A stretch of DNA of 64,000 nucleotides from Theobroma cacao. Taxonomy: Eukaryota > Streptophyta > Magnoliopsida > Malvales > Malvaceae. The stretch spans positions 21,198,661-21,262,660 of the forward strand of contig NC_030858.1 in the NCBI RefSeq assembly GCF_000208745.1, given 5' to 3'. The notes below the pieces were generated by a model. The model was not told the DNA's origin and ran no database searches. It worked only from the letters and a program-made list of their open reading frames with translations. Numbering within the stretch: the first letter of the stretch is position 1; each line of letters begins with the position of its first letter. The position numbers were made by a program, and so were the translations under genes. This document shows positions 35,585 to 47,886 of this stretch, piece after piece.

Positions 35585-37029
35585 TGTCATGACCCAAACC
35601 TAAGGATTCGTGACCAGGGCAAGAGCCTAACAAGAGAAGCTCGTGAGACTCGGGCAAGCCTCAAAACTTCGAATAACATAACACATAGTCGAAGGATTTC
35701 ATAACCAAATATTTATAAATAAAATTTAAATTCAAATATAAAACATTATCCCTGACATATAATTCATTCATTATATTCATAAGGCCATACATTGGCCATC
35801 CAAGTGGGGCTCATACTTAACAACCCTTAATACAAATTCAAATGGCACAATGTGCCTATATACATAACTAGGCCAAACACAGAGCGAAAGCTCACAACAG
35901 GAGCAGCGAAGTGGATATATTAGGTGGAGACCTACTCGATGACAAAATTGGTCTGTCACTAGATAATCCTTGCCTCGCAGTTTTGTGGCCTATTATCTAC
36001 ACATGGTACAATAAATGGGTGAGTCATCTAAAACTCAGTGAAGGGTGCAGATAAATCAAAATTATATATATATATTTATATATATATACACAATTAATTA
36101 TTTAAAGCACTACTAGTGCAACCAAATAATTCTAGCCAATTTACATGCATAGTAGGTTCGTAAACAATTTTAAAATCGTTGTGTCACATATATCACAATC
36201 ATTATCAAATTAAGTCATTTGAACATATCCTTGAAAACTTCATAACACCTTGTAGTTCAAATCCTTTAATAAACAATTTATGGAAATAATTTTTCAACAT
36301 GCTTAAACAACGATTTCCATAAAAATCATGGTAACTATACATATTAAAATACTTGAGAAGATGCATCCACTCACCTAATTGGAGAGTCAATTCCTAGCTC
36401 CAATCACAACCCCATTTCAGCATTATCCGTGGAGTTTTCAAGTGTTCCTATCATACAACAATCATCACAATCACTTCCTAGAATAATAATCTCATAATAA
36501 TCATTCTAGATACTTTCGAAACTACTTGCTTTTAGCTAAACTAATTTTCTAGCTAAAACCCATGCTTAGAAACCCATAAATCTTTCATCCTTACCTTATG
36601 TGAGCTTAGATGCTTAAGAAAATCACAAAGCCTTTATGATTTAATCACCAACAGAAAATCTGGGCAACAAAATCTTATTTTCAAAAACTAGAAATCAAGA
36701 TTTAAAGTTTCCAAAGCTTAAAAATGCCACCTTTTTCATAACAACTCAAAGCCACATCATTTAATCATAAAAACTGAAGATTCAAGCCAAAAATGGGTTG
36801 GAAGAGCTTAAGAGTTAGGGTTTTACCTTGCAGATGTGGCTGAGGGTTGCCAACCCTCGAAAAATGTGGTATATTTATAAGTTTGGGTGTGAAAATACAT
36901 TTTACCCCTTTTATTTTTTTGAAATCGATAAAATGTATCGAGACATTGGCCTATGTATCGATACATTTGGTTTTGGAGAAAATGTATCGATACATGTTCA
37001 TCAGAAACCCTTTCAAGGCTAAATGTATC
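35585..37029 (-). repeat. Gypsy complex LTR2, left part (ends at 40547 after the solo LTR)
   Basis: Starts TGTCATGACCC. About 1.6 kb once the inserted 37030-40388 is removed. Collinear with LTR1 from 36130 on. Carries an AT microsatellite (36064-36092), a TATA box (36872-36879, minus) and the palindrome cluster. It serves as 5' LTR of gag 1 and also lies on the 3' side of gag 2. Confidence 0.8.
37025..37029. repeat. Target-site duplication of the 3.36-kb solo LTR, left copy
   Basis: GTATC, repeated at 40389-40393. The insertion hit a GTATCGATAC palindrome of LTR2. Confidence 0.85.
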
Positions 37030-40000
37030 TGTCACGACCCAACCCGAGGGTCCATGACAAGTGCACGAGCTTAGCAGGCAAGCCTACTAAACCAATGCAA
37101 GCCTCAGAATCGAAAATCATGCAACACAAATGCCAAAGGATTTGATAAACATATAGTCAAATATTTAAAATAAAATTCAAATATAATACATCATCCTTGT
37201 CCCATAATCCATATAAATATTGATAAGGCCATTCGTTGGCCATCAAATCGAGTTCGTACAGAGCAACCCTTGCACATGTCCAAATGGCACATCATGCCTG
37301 ACATATTTTACAAACTAATCAAAATTGGAGGCGGAAGGCCCACACAGACTTAGTAGAGTGACATGTTGGGAGGGAAACCTACCAGATGCCAATTACGTGT
37401 CCGTCTAATCGACGACACTTGCCACGTAACCCCATAACTTCTCTTTTCTGCATATGGTACAACAGAGGAGAAAGTCATCTAATACTCAATAAGGGGATAC
37501 TATCATAGCATAATATTTTACATAAATATGTTTAGGCCTATTTAGCCATAAGACTTTCATATTCAAACATCTCCAAGTCGAAGGTACGAGGATCATCCTA
37601 ATATCCTACATGCACAACTCATCATATCAAGTCCTACCAGATCATATCTCAATAGCATATCATATCTAAAATTTCGAAATTCTAGGTCCTCATATCAAAT
37701 CATATCAATTCAAGGCTTATCTTTAAAGCCACTGTCATTAAACTAGGCTTCATAGGCACACCTTAGTCGTTAAGTGCAAGCTCAAATCTAAATTACAAAT
37801 AATTGATTATTTCAAAGTTTCTCATCAAATATCATTCACAGTGGTCACCATATATTCATATTTCAAATTGGATCATGCCATACCTGATGCATGTTATCAT
37901 ATTTAAACAAAATCAAATGAAAAGTCCTACCCCTGACGTAGTCAAATCACACTTGGTGGCCATCCAGTGAAGAATCAAATCATGCTTAGGGCATAGCCAC
38001 TAGCAGAGAAATAGATCACGCGTGTGTCATAGCAATGGGAGGAGAACAAACCACGCACAACGCAAGAGCAACTGACAAAGAATCATATCATCGACTGAAG
38101 TAATCTCCTAATGGTCGGCATCACCCGGAGTAATCTCAACGAATGGCATCAAAGCACTGTAGGCGGGAATCAAAGGCGGGATTAATGCCACCATCCCTGC
38201 TTACCACCATCCCTGCAAGCACACAAAGTCATAGGGCATGGGACTTCACTCAACCTCAAGTCAAATCAATGACCAAAATTCAACCTTCGAACGAAACACA
38301 TATCCACAAATCAAGCCATCATACCGGTGACATTCCGTACATCCACATCAAATCATATTTAAATTCAACGAGCTTTAGTCATCTCTAAGCTCGATATAAT
38401 TCTAAGTGCCTTCAAATCTCTAAGGCATCATCAAACAAACATAATCAATCTATAAGCCATCATGCCCTTAACTCTAGATGGATATTCATCATATTCAATC
38501 CTATCAATCATGGCTTAACAGCCTTATGCATATCTTAAAATCGACCACAAATACGTGGGCATTCATGCATAGATCATATCCATAAGCAATCATGGCCCTT
38601 CGACCTCGCATACTTAACATCACCTCAATTGTTGTGCCACTAACCCAAATACATATGTGCCCATATTCCTAACTAGGTAGTCCATTCATCATTATTTGGC
38701 ACAATCCTTAATACATAATTCACATCGCACCATGTGTAGGCTTCTTGCTCTAGTTTCTACATACCATGGGATTCCTACACAATGCCATCAAGTGGTTCAC
38801 TATAAATCACACAAACATAAGATCCCTATTTCAAATAACTAATTAGTCTAGGCATCCTCATCTAGGCACACAATCATATTTGTTCTCTAGCCTAAGCACA
38901 TAGCTTTAGGCAAACACACACACACATATGTTTATGTGAATATCAATTCTCGAGCCTAGGCATTTTCACCTAGGCATACACACAACATTTAATTACCATG
39001 GCAGTGCATACATTATGTGGGATGCATCACATGCATTTAATTAAATCCCACTCACCTTGACAATTGAAGGCACACCACAATCAAGCTCAACTTTTAGCCT
39101 TCAACCGTCTGTCAGCTCACAAACACATCAATAGCCTCCATTTTCTATTTAAACAAATCAAAACATCACAAAAATGTTGATTTCCTAGCTTCCAAAAATA
39201 TCCTAACTTTTTAAAAATACCCAAATTCAATACACATGCTCATTCTTATAACCAATGAGTTAAATCCTTACCTTAGAAGTTGAGTTGCCCAAATCTAGCC
39301 TCCAAATCTCCAATAAACTCAAGGGGAAATAGTTTGACCAAATCTGAAAATATTTAGATCTAAGGCTATTAATCGATTAAATCAAAAATCAATAGGTAAA
39401 AACATGTAATCATACCTTCATATCAATTTTCCAAGCTTGGATCTAGTTCAAATAGGCTCTAAATGCCATTTAAGTGCTTAAGGTTTCATATGGGGTAAAA
39501 AAAGAAAGAGAAAGAATGGGTTTTCTCTTAAAAAGGGTGGAATGCTCGAAACCCCTTTTTATTTTGCCTTCATACAAGGATGTATAGATACATTTAGGAA
39601 TGTATTGATACATTCTTAACGAATTCCCCATAAATGTATCCATACATGTTATTCAGATTGTTCTCGGCTTCAAATCTATCAATACATTTGAACAATGTAT
39701 CGATAGATGCTCATCCTATCAAGAATGTATCGATACATTTGCTAATGTATCGATACATCTTGCCCAGATTACATCTTTTCTGTACTCCAACTTCCAAAAA
39801 TCTGAACTTTAACACCCCAAAAATCATTTCTTATTTAAGTCATACTTCAAAATGACTATATTAACTCATAATCCTCATTCATATATTACGCACGCAATCA
39901 AATCTCAATCCAAATTTCAAATTCAAGATTTATCACCCATTCCTCAAAATTTTGGCTAAGTCTCAAGGTTTTGTGCTCTAAGTGTCACAATTATCATTCT

Positions 40001-40388
40001 CACCTCAATTCATCAAGAATGCTCAACATCAAAGCATAAACTCATCACACAGTTTCAAATCTTCTTTATGCTCTATGTCACATAGTATACAAATCAAAAC
40101 TTAGCATAATTTTGCTTAAGCATCTTATTCATCTAAGTGCCAAACAATGCACTATACCATTCATGTGCCAAACAATGCACTATACCATTCATGTGCCAAA
40201 CAATGCATTATGCCATTCATATGCACAACATTATTTTGGGCCTTCACATGCTCTTACATCATCTTCATTAGTCTATGGACAAAGACAGACCCTTAAACTC
40301 GTAAACGTATACACCAAAAATTCAATTTAGCTCTCCAATTGGCTTGGTTCACATTACACAATTCATACCAAAAATCAGGGGTGTTACA
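37030..40388 (-). mobile_element. Solo LTR of a related Gypsy family (3.36 kb)
   Basis: TGTCACGACCC...GGTGTTACA with a 5-bp duplication and no interior, primer site or polypurine tract. Its first 300 bp are recognisably related to LTR2 (GGCCATNCNTTGGCCATC and AAATGGCACA blocks), so I assign the same minus orientation. It holds its own ATGTATCGATACAT cluster (39580-39770) and a three-unit minisatellite. Confidence 0.85.
40137..40220. repeat. Three tandem copies of a 28-bp unit
   Basis: GTGCCAAACAATGCACTATA + CCATTCAT repeated three times. The first two copies are identical and the third has changes. Confidence 0.9.
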
Positions 40389-40393
40389 GTATC

Positions 40394-40547
40394 GATACAT
40401 CATGAACATGGATTGATACATTTGAGACAAAATGCTATTTCGAAGGCAGATTGGCTATAAACACCAACCTAGCTTATTTACATTAAATGTCCTCTTTACT
40501 TTTTACTCTCCATTTACTTAAGATATTTAATGTAAACAAGCAAACAA
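40394..40547 (-). repeat. Gypsy complex LTR2, right remainder
   Basis: Continues the palindrome cluster and ends GCAAACA. The minus-strand polypurine tract GGGGGGTT lies just outside (40548-40554). Confidence 0.65.
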
Positions 40548-40664
40548 CCCCCCATTTGAATTCAAAAAAAACATCAAAAAAATCAAAATCCATAAGAATC
40601 AAAATCTAAATTTTGGTTTCAAGAACAAAATCATATAAATTTGACTAAATTTAAATTTGCGACT

Positions 40665-42098
40665 GTTAGTTAAAATTCCACTACGCAAGTATACATATCG
40701 AGTAGATACTATAATAGCAAGCAGAGTATCGATCCCACAGAGAATTGATCTAAAATTTTACTAAGTACTAAAATTATAACAATTTAATCTTATCCAAATA
40801 ATCAAAATTAATTAATTAACTAAAAATAATTAACTAAAATTAAAACCAACAAGAAAAATCAAAATAATAATAACTTAAGAAAATATTAAATCAAACAAGC
40901 CTAGGATTACAATATCCCTCACACTTCATCTAAATCTTACCTCTCTTTCTTAACTTATTTCAATTGGTTGAATTGTTAACCTAGAGTCCTCAATTATTTA
41001 TAAGGGTTTCCCGACTCATCTTATAAAAATATCTATTTTAACCAAAACACTATATCCCTATGTGAATTGAAATTAAAATAGACTCATTAAGTTCAGACTC
41101 TAATCTGGCTACATATGGCCTATAGGTATATCCCTATCCTATAAGCAAATCAATTAATATGATCATATGCTATCCCAATTTTAGTCTAATCTAAACTCCC
41201 TTTCCCAAGTTTGTTTAGGTTCCTAGATCAATTTAATTGTTGATCAGGCAATTAAAAAGCATTAAGAACAAATTGGAATAAACAATTCAATTCCCATTAA
41301 AGATAAGTAAGAAAAAGATTAAAAATTTAGACTAAATGTGAGTTCAATTGCAATCCTAAAAAAAGAAAATTAGCCACTCATGATTGCAAAAACAAATAAC
41401 ATTATAATAAGTTCAACCATTTAAAGTAACAAGCAAATTAATAGCCAAGGAAGAACACAAAACAATAATTGCCGACTTGATCTCCAAGTTTCAGCCTCAA
41501 CTTCTAGCTTCTTGAATCTCTTAAAAGTTCTTCTCAATGTTGTTAAAAATATTCTATTTATACTAATAGACTTAACCTAAAGTTCCTTAAGTTGACCTAA
41601 GGTTTAATTGGGCTTAAAAGTGTAGTAAAAGGCTCAAAAATCAATTATCAGTATTTACAAATTTCCATTCCCGGTATAGTACATCCAGCCATTTTTTAAC
41701 ACGATTTGCTCTATCTTCAAAGCAGAACTGGGCAAAGTGATCTTCATGAAAGTTGTAGCTCTATCTCTTATCTTTCCAATGGAATAAGAATCACATCATT
41801 TTGAGTTCTGTAACTCGATATGTAGATAAAATACTGAAGTATATGCAAGTAGATTCTAGGTCTTTCAACACCTTACTTTCCAAAATTAAGCCCAATCACT
41901 TTTAATCCTACAAAAATATAAAAACTAACAAATGATAACCAAAATAAAAAAATAACATAAAATTAAAATAACTAACTTAAAAGTAACCTAATTATAAAAG
42001 TAACTAAAAATAAGTAAATTATAATTGAAAATTGAGGATTTAGCTAATATTTAATAACAAAATTGGAATAAAATAATTCTATAAAATAGAATTATTAA
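40665..42098. mobile_element. Unclassified 1.43-kb insertion in the Gypsy interior
   Basis: Interrupts sequence that is continuous at 33590-33960. Flanked by CGACT (40660-40664) and CGGCT (42099-42103), a possible 5-bp duplication with one change. It begins GTTAGTTAAAATTCCACTAC and soon has CAAGTATACATATCGAGTAG and GTATCGATCCCACAGAGA. The ends may be weak inverted repeats (TTAGTTAAAATTC, TTAATAATTC). No open frame of note. AT-rich throughout, with (TAA)n-like stretches. I cannot assign a class. Confidence 0.55.
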
Positions 42099-42389
42099 CG
42101 GCTCCCGTATATGTAAACGTATTTAAAAAATTATGAAAAAATCATTTTTGATCATCTAAAATTCAAGGGAATCATTATAGCTAGTTTTTATTTCCAAAAG
42201 ATCATTTTATAAAAATGACATATTTTGACCTTTTTCGGACTTAAAAAATTTTCTGCTTTGATGTTCAAAATAAAAATGACAGACCACCAAAAGTGTCAAT
42301 GAATTTTTTTGAAGATTAAATCTAAGTTTGATGTTCAAAATATGTAATTTATATGCTCACCTAAGGATTTCTAACTTATCCTCTTACAC

Positions 42390-43879
42390 AAGGTGGGATT
42401 TCACACCACAACATTGGATATCTGAGCGCCTTAGGTGTCAAAGCAAAAACTCTGGCCTGTCTCTTACTAGCTATTCCCTAGTGTACAGACTCATATGCTT
42501 TACCCTAAGAAAAGCTACCCACACCTCTACCTCTAGTTCCAATAATTGCTCAAATAGGCTAACATGCAATAAAAGGTGGCAGTAATGCAACCTGAGATAT
42601 GGGGTGTGAGCCCTCTTGAGACCGTGGTGCCATAGGACAATCCCTCATCATGTGTCCAAGCTATCCCCACTCAAAACAAAGTCTCGCTACTTGACGACAC
42701 ACCCTTTCATAAACCTTCCACAAATGGGACAAAGTGAGGCTAACTGAGTATTAGAACTTAACGTTTGCCGCCTAAATGCACTGTTTGACCTCTTGTCTCG
42801 TCAAGACCCTAAACTAACCATGCCACTCCCTTACTAGGAACCAAGTGACCAAAAAACTCTGTGCTAGCCCTAGTGGCCTGTGGAAGTTCCATGTTCAATG
42901 CTAACACCTCATTGGCCTTGATGGCCCTCAATCTTAGCCATCCGGGCTTTGTCTCAAGCCACCTGATTCTCCTTGATCCTCCTATTAATTCTCTTCCCAT
43001 AATCAACTACGAAGGCATATGTACTAAACGTTTGTGATGCAATATCCTTAAACAGTAATTCTATCAACCCTTCCACAAATCGTCTAATCCCCATATCTTC
43101 AATAGCTACAAGGTATGGTGCATACCGAGATAATTGTGTGAACCAAATGTCATACTCAAAACTAATGCCTTAAACTCATACGTAGTGGTGGCTCACACAT
43201 TATCAAGCATAAATTGACTTAAGAAGGCCATTGTAAATTCCTCCCAAGTCAATGGGTTAGCGCTAGCTAGTCTACCTTTATGTAAGGACTAATACCACTA
43301 ATAGGCCACGTCTTTAAACTTAAAAGTAGGTAACTCCACTAATCGCAAGCTAAAACATCCCAATGCAATGCAGATTTTCTCTATCTCATCCAAGAAAATC
43401 TAAAGGTCCTCCATTTCATCAAAACTAGAAAATGAGGGTGATTTCATCTTAAGGAAATTTGTTAGTGAAACCTCAATAATCCTTCTAGCAAACCCTGACT
43501 ACTATCAGTCATCTTGATCTTGAGAGCTGTGCGTAGCATGTATTGGTTGTCAACCCTTTACTCACCTCTAAAGGTCATCCAAATGAGTAGTCGTCATCTC
43601 CATAACCCTATTAACCCTTTGTAAATTAGCTACTACATCTGCCAAGGTTGACTCCCCAACAAGCACTTCGTCTTTCCCCTCCTAAGACAGAGCATCAACA
43701 AGTTCCTCCATAGGTACCTTATCACTAGTTGCTACAGGTGGCTCTACACTAACAAATCTAGTGGTCGTAACTCGACTACCACTCCCCCTAACAATGGAAG
43801 CTTGTCATCTTGTTGATGCATCAATAGGAGCACTTTACTCTACCGTCCCCTTAGCCATAGCTCATGTCCTAGGTGGCAT
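42390..43879 (-). pseudogene. Gypsy gag 2, strongly decayed
   Basis: Start placed at the ATG ending at 43879 (MPPRT, then stop), about 195 bp from the primer site, as in gag 1. Fragments of gag can be followed through many stops, including MTDSSQG and WRTFRFSWMR segments. A zinc-motif remnant CPICGRFMKGCVVK lies near 42710. Relation to gag 1 is distant. No pol follows before the non-coding interior at 42380. Confidence 0.5.
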
Positions 43880-44072
43880 CTTGACCTAGACAAAAGTAAA
43901 CATTGAACTTAATATGGTGAACAAAAAGGGTAGAATCTAAACAAATAAAGGAATCTATGTTGTTTTTCATTCGTGGGTTATGTTGTAGTTCACAAACCGA
44001 AAATAAGACACGACACAAAAACCCAACTATGCTGACTCAAAACAAATTACCTAGGACTTAAACAAGCCTAGG

Positions 44073-44084
44073 GCTCTAATACCA
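44073..44084 (-). other. Primer binding site of Gypsy element 2
   Basis: The minus strand reads TGGTATTAGAGC, 4 bp from the start of LTR3. Confidence 0.7.
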
Positions 44085-44088
44085 ACTT

Positions 44089-47000
44089 TGTCATAGCCTA
44101 AACCCAATAGCCATGATCGATGCAAAGGTATCGATTGGAGTGATCTTAACTTATGCAAGCCTAAGATGAACGAATAAAACAATTAATTGGATTAACCTCA
44201 TGGGACTCATCACCATAGAACCATACATCAAACATGAATGAACATATTATATTACATAGGAATATATCATAGTAACCTGCACGTTCACATGCTCAAAATG
44301 CGAAAGCAACACATATCAAAATAACAAGTATGAGCCATTCTGTGGCAAATACAAATTAGCCATTTCTTGGCATTTCTCAAATACATGTAATTTAATATAA
44401 GACATAAACATAGTCATATCCATAACAGTCAAATATAAATGACCAAAACAAATAGGACCAGCAAAGTACAAGTCAAAACAAAAAGGCTAATGCCTGTTGG
44501 ATGCCTTACTGAACACATAACAATGTTGACTATGAAAGTAGCTCTTTCCAACAGACAGTAAACTTAAGCAACTACTGATCTGCAAAACCAATGCATCTTA
44601 CATGTAACAGTTATAGAAAACTCTATAAGCAGCTATGGGGAGGGGAACAAGCTAAACGGGAGAATGTTTGTCAAATAAACTTTTAAAATAAATGCAAGTA
44701 ATCCATTTCAAACAATATCAAAGTTTGCCTTTCAACCGTAACAAATATTCAAAGGATTTGGGAATTCAATTCCTAAACAATTTCAACCATCCCAAGGTGC
44801 AAGTTATGTGCCAAGTAGGATCACGTGTAAAAAAAAATTCAATACCATTGTCTTGACGAATAAAAACTCATTTAAAAAAGATTTTATAAGGTTTTATTGA
44901 AAACCCATTCTTAAGCCTTTGAAATAAGAATAATGGTTAACGTTCAAGTATTTCCAAGAAAAAAAATTTAAAATATTAGGCTCTAAAGCTTTTGTAAAAG
45001 ATGTTGAGGGAAACAAAGGTTTAGTTTTAAAGAAAATGAAATAATGTTGTTATCTTCAAAAAATCCTTGGAGAAAACAAATGGATTTCAAAAATAACATA
45101 ATTTTTATTACATTGAATAAAGATCAAGGTTGACACAAATACCAAATCGAAATGCCAAAATGAAAACAAATAGCAACTCAAGCACCATGGTAAAAATAAT
45201 TGCCAAATTCAAGGACCAAAGTCTAAACAAATACCAAAATCAAACAATATCAATTCCAAAGTCCAAAGTCAAAACAAACATTGAATCCTAATTCCATAGA
45301 GTCAAATACCATTACAAATAGATTGTGGAACACTAGATAGCATAGACAATCAAATCAAAGCGTGTCGTAGCACCAAAGTGGTCAGATACATGATAATCAT
45401 AGACCGTATATAAAATAAGGTAGGATCGTATTGACTACCAAACAAAACCAAATCAAAGGGATAAGACTCTGTCAACTAAACATTGTGCACAATGGCTAGT
45501 GGCTATTACCACTAGTTACAAGTCCATAACTCAAGTACACTCCACTAAAGCATTTTATTTATATATACAAATATTCAAATATTCATCCTCAAACGAAAAG
45601 GTGAATCCATTTACCATCCAAGATCAAAGGATTTGAAACAAAACAAAGTCATGTATCCGAGGTCCATTTCCAAGCAAAAGATTCAATCACTAATCAAAGG
45701 AGTGAGAAACAAAACTAAGTCAAGTCATCAATTATCCAAATGACCATAGACAAATGTCAATTTTGAGGCATCAAACATTTGTAAGGCTTATTCCCCATGC
45801 TCAAAATGAAATACATAATAACATATTTACATAGTATACATTGATTTCATAAAACAAACTTGAAACCATCATTCATTATCAAAATACGTTTTAATGCAAG
45901 GTTATAGAATAAGCATGCTTAATTAGATTAAAATAATAAAAATGTTGTTTCTACCCACCTTTTGAAGCATGTTTTTTCCTCTTGGCACCTTTTGTTGAAA
46001 GCTCGACTTCTTCAACAAACTCAAATTACTCCTATAACACTTAAAAATAAGGTTTAATCATCAATATTCTCAAAAATCCATAATTATTTTAGAATACTTT
46101 AAATATATGTTTCCAACTCTATTTAATCTTCACTTATTCTCAATAATTTCCATAAATCCTTCATCCAAGCCTCATACCCAATAAATAAACCACTTATCTT
46201 ACTTATTTTTCCTTCTTAGTGAGCTTCTGGTGGAGGGATCTAGCCAAATCTTGAAAACCTAAAAAAATTTAGATTTTAAAAAGAGAATAAAAATCATTAA
46301 AACCAAGTTTTGGGAGTCAAAACCCTTACCTTTAGAACTTAGAATCCAAGATTTGATGATGAAGTATGAAGGTCCTAAAAGATGTGAAATTTGAGAGAAA
46401 ATAGGTGGAAAAACAAAGAGATATGAGAAAAATGAGTGAGTCTCGAGTTTTAGGGTGTTTAAGCCTGTTTAAAGCTATCTAGGTAGTTTAGGGTTAACTA
46501 TGGCAAGTCTAGGGTTGATCTCATACTAGAATGTTTACATTTCCTTTCATTTTCCTTCATAGGATCGACTATAGAAGGTCTATAGTCAACCTTGGACCAG
46601 AATGCATGACTTACCTTGCTTTTACTTCACATGGTCGACCCTTTATGCACTAAGGTTGACTTCTTAGGTCCAAATTTGCAAAAATTGTTCTTTTTAAGGC
46701 CTAATTACATTCTAAATCCTTTCCACAACCTCCATAACCTTTTGTGAATTCTGAAGGATGAAATTAAGGTGCTTTGGCTAGTATTTGCATTTCCTAAGCT
46801 CATCAAGTTAATTGTCTAATTTATCCAAGCAATGGTGACTACAAATTTCACACAATCATATTAGGCCTAAGTCCATAATTATCCACATACATTCATCAAT
46901 ATGAATAAAAGTTAAAGACGTGTGTCATTCAAATTATTAATCATATGAGGTATTTGAGATTAGCAATTTTAAATATTTGAATTTTGCCAATTTCAAATTT

Positions 47001-47541
47001 TTAGGTAACCAATTAATTCTATAAATAAAACTTTTTCCATATATGGAAAGTATCACTAATCAAAATTTGTAACATTATCCACTCCTAATCTTATTAAGAT
47101 TAGAACTAAAATATTATAAATTAAAACTATTTTAATTTATTCTTCCCAAACATTTTGGTAACCTCTTACTAATCCATTTTAAATTAAAGATTATATGTCT
47201 TAATTACCTAATCTCATTAGGTAATTTAAATCTAACATTTAAGATGAAAGTCCTTAATTCATTTTCATGTGTCAAATTCAAATTTCACTCCTTAAATGAA
47301 GGAAATTAATTCATGATAATAGTCTTGCTCATAATTTTAAACTTCCATAATTCTTAGGAATCAAATTCCTTGATTTATGAATGTGTTCAAATAAATTTTG
47401 ACATTCTTAATTTAAGGAATCAAATTCCTTAATTTAAATATGTCAAATTTATCTTTCATGGAACCATTTCCATTAAATATTAGTTACTCAATTAGTGCTC
47501 TTGATTGCACCAATTTAGGCTTCAAATATGGACATTTAAAA
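44089..47541 (-). repeat. Gypsy complex LTR3 (interrupted by MULE2)
   Basis: Starts TGTCATAGCC right after the primer site. It is much diverged from LTR1 and LTR2. Instead of ATGTATCGATACAT it has GATCGACTATAGAAGGTCTATAGTCAACC-type inverted words (about 46500-46650). Its far end lies beyond MULE2 and the window. No coding sequence in 3.4 kb. Confidence 0.55.
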
Positions 47542-47886
47542 GAGGAAATTGTGAGAAAATGACCTCGTGATAAGGTGATTTCAGAAATAACCACCCATAT
47601 AAAGTTATCTGTTTCTAGCCAAAAATAAGCATGAGTAGTAAAAACATCGTTTCAAATAAATGCTCAGTTGTTTGGGCTATCTGCCTCCCGCTAGAGAGAA
47701 AATAGAAAAAAATAAAAATAAATGCGCGTAACTATTTGGGCTGGGTCATCTTTCTCTCTCAACTCTCTGAACTGTCTCAACTCTAGCAAGACTTTGTTGA
47801 GCACCATCGTTGTTAGCTCTTTCTCTCAGATCTCTTGACTGTATGAGCTTTGTCAACTTTCTGTTGTGCACCATCGTGATCGGGCT

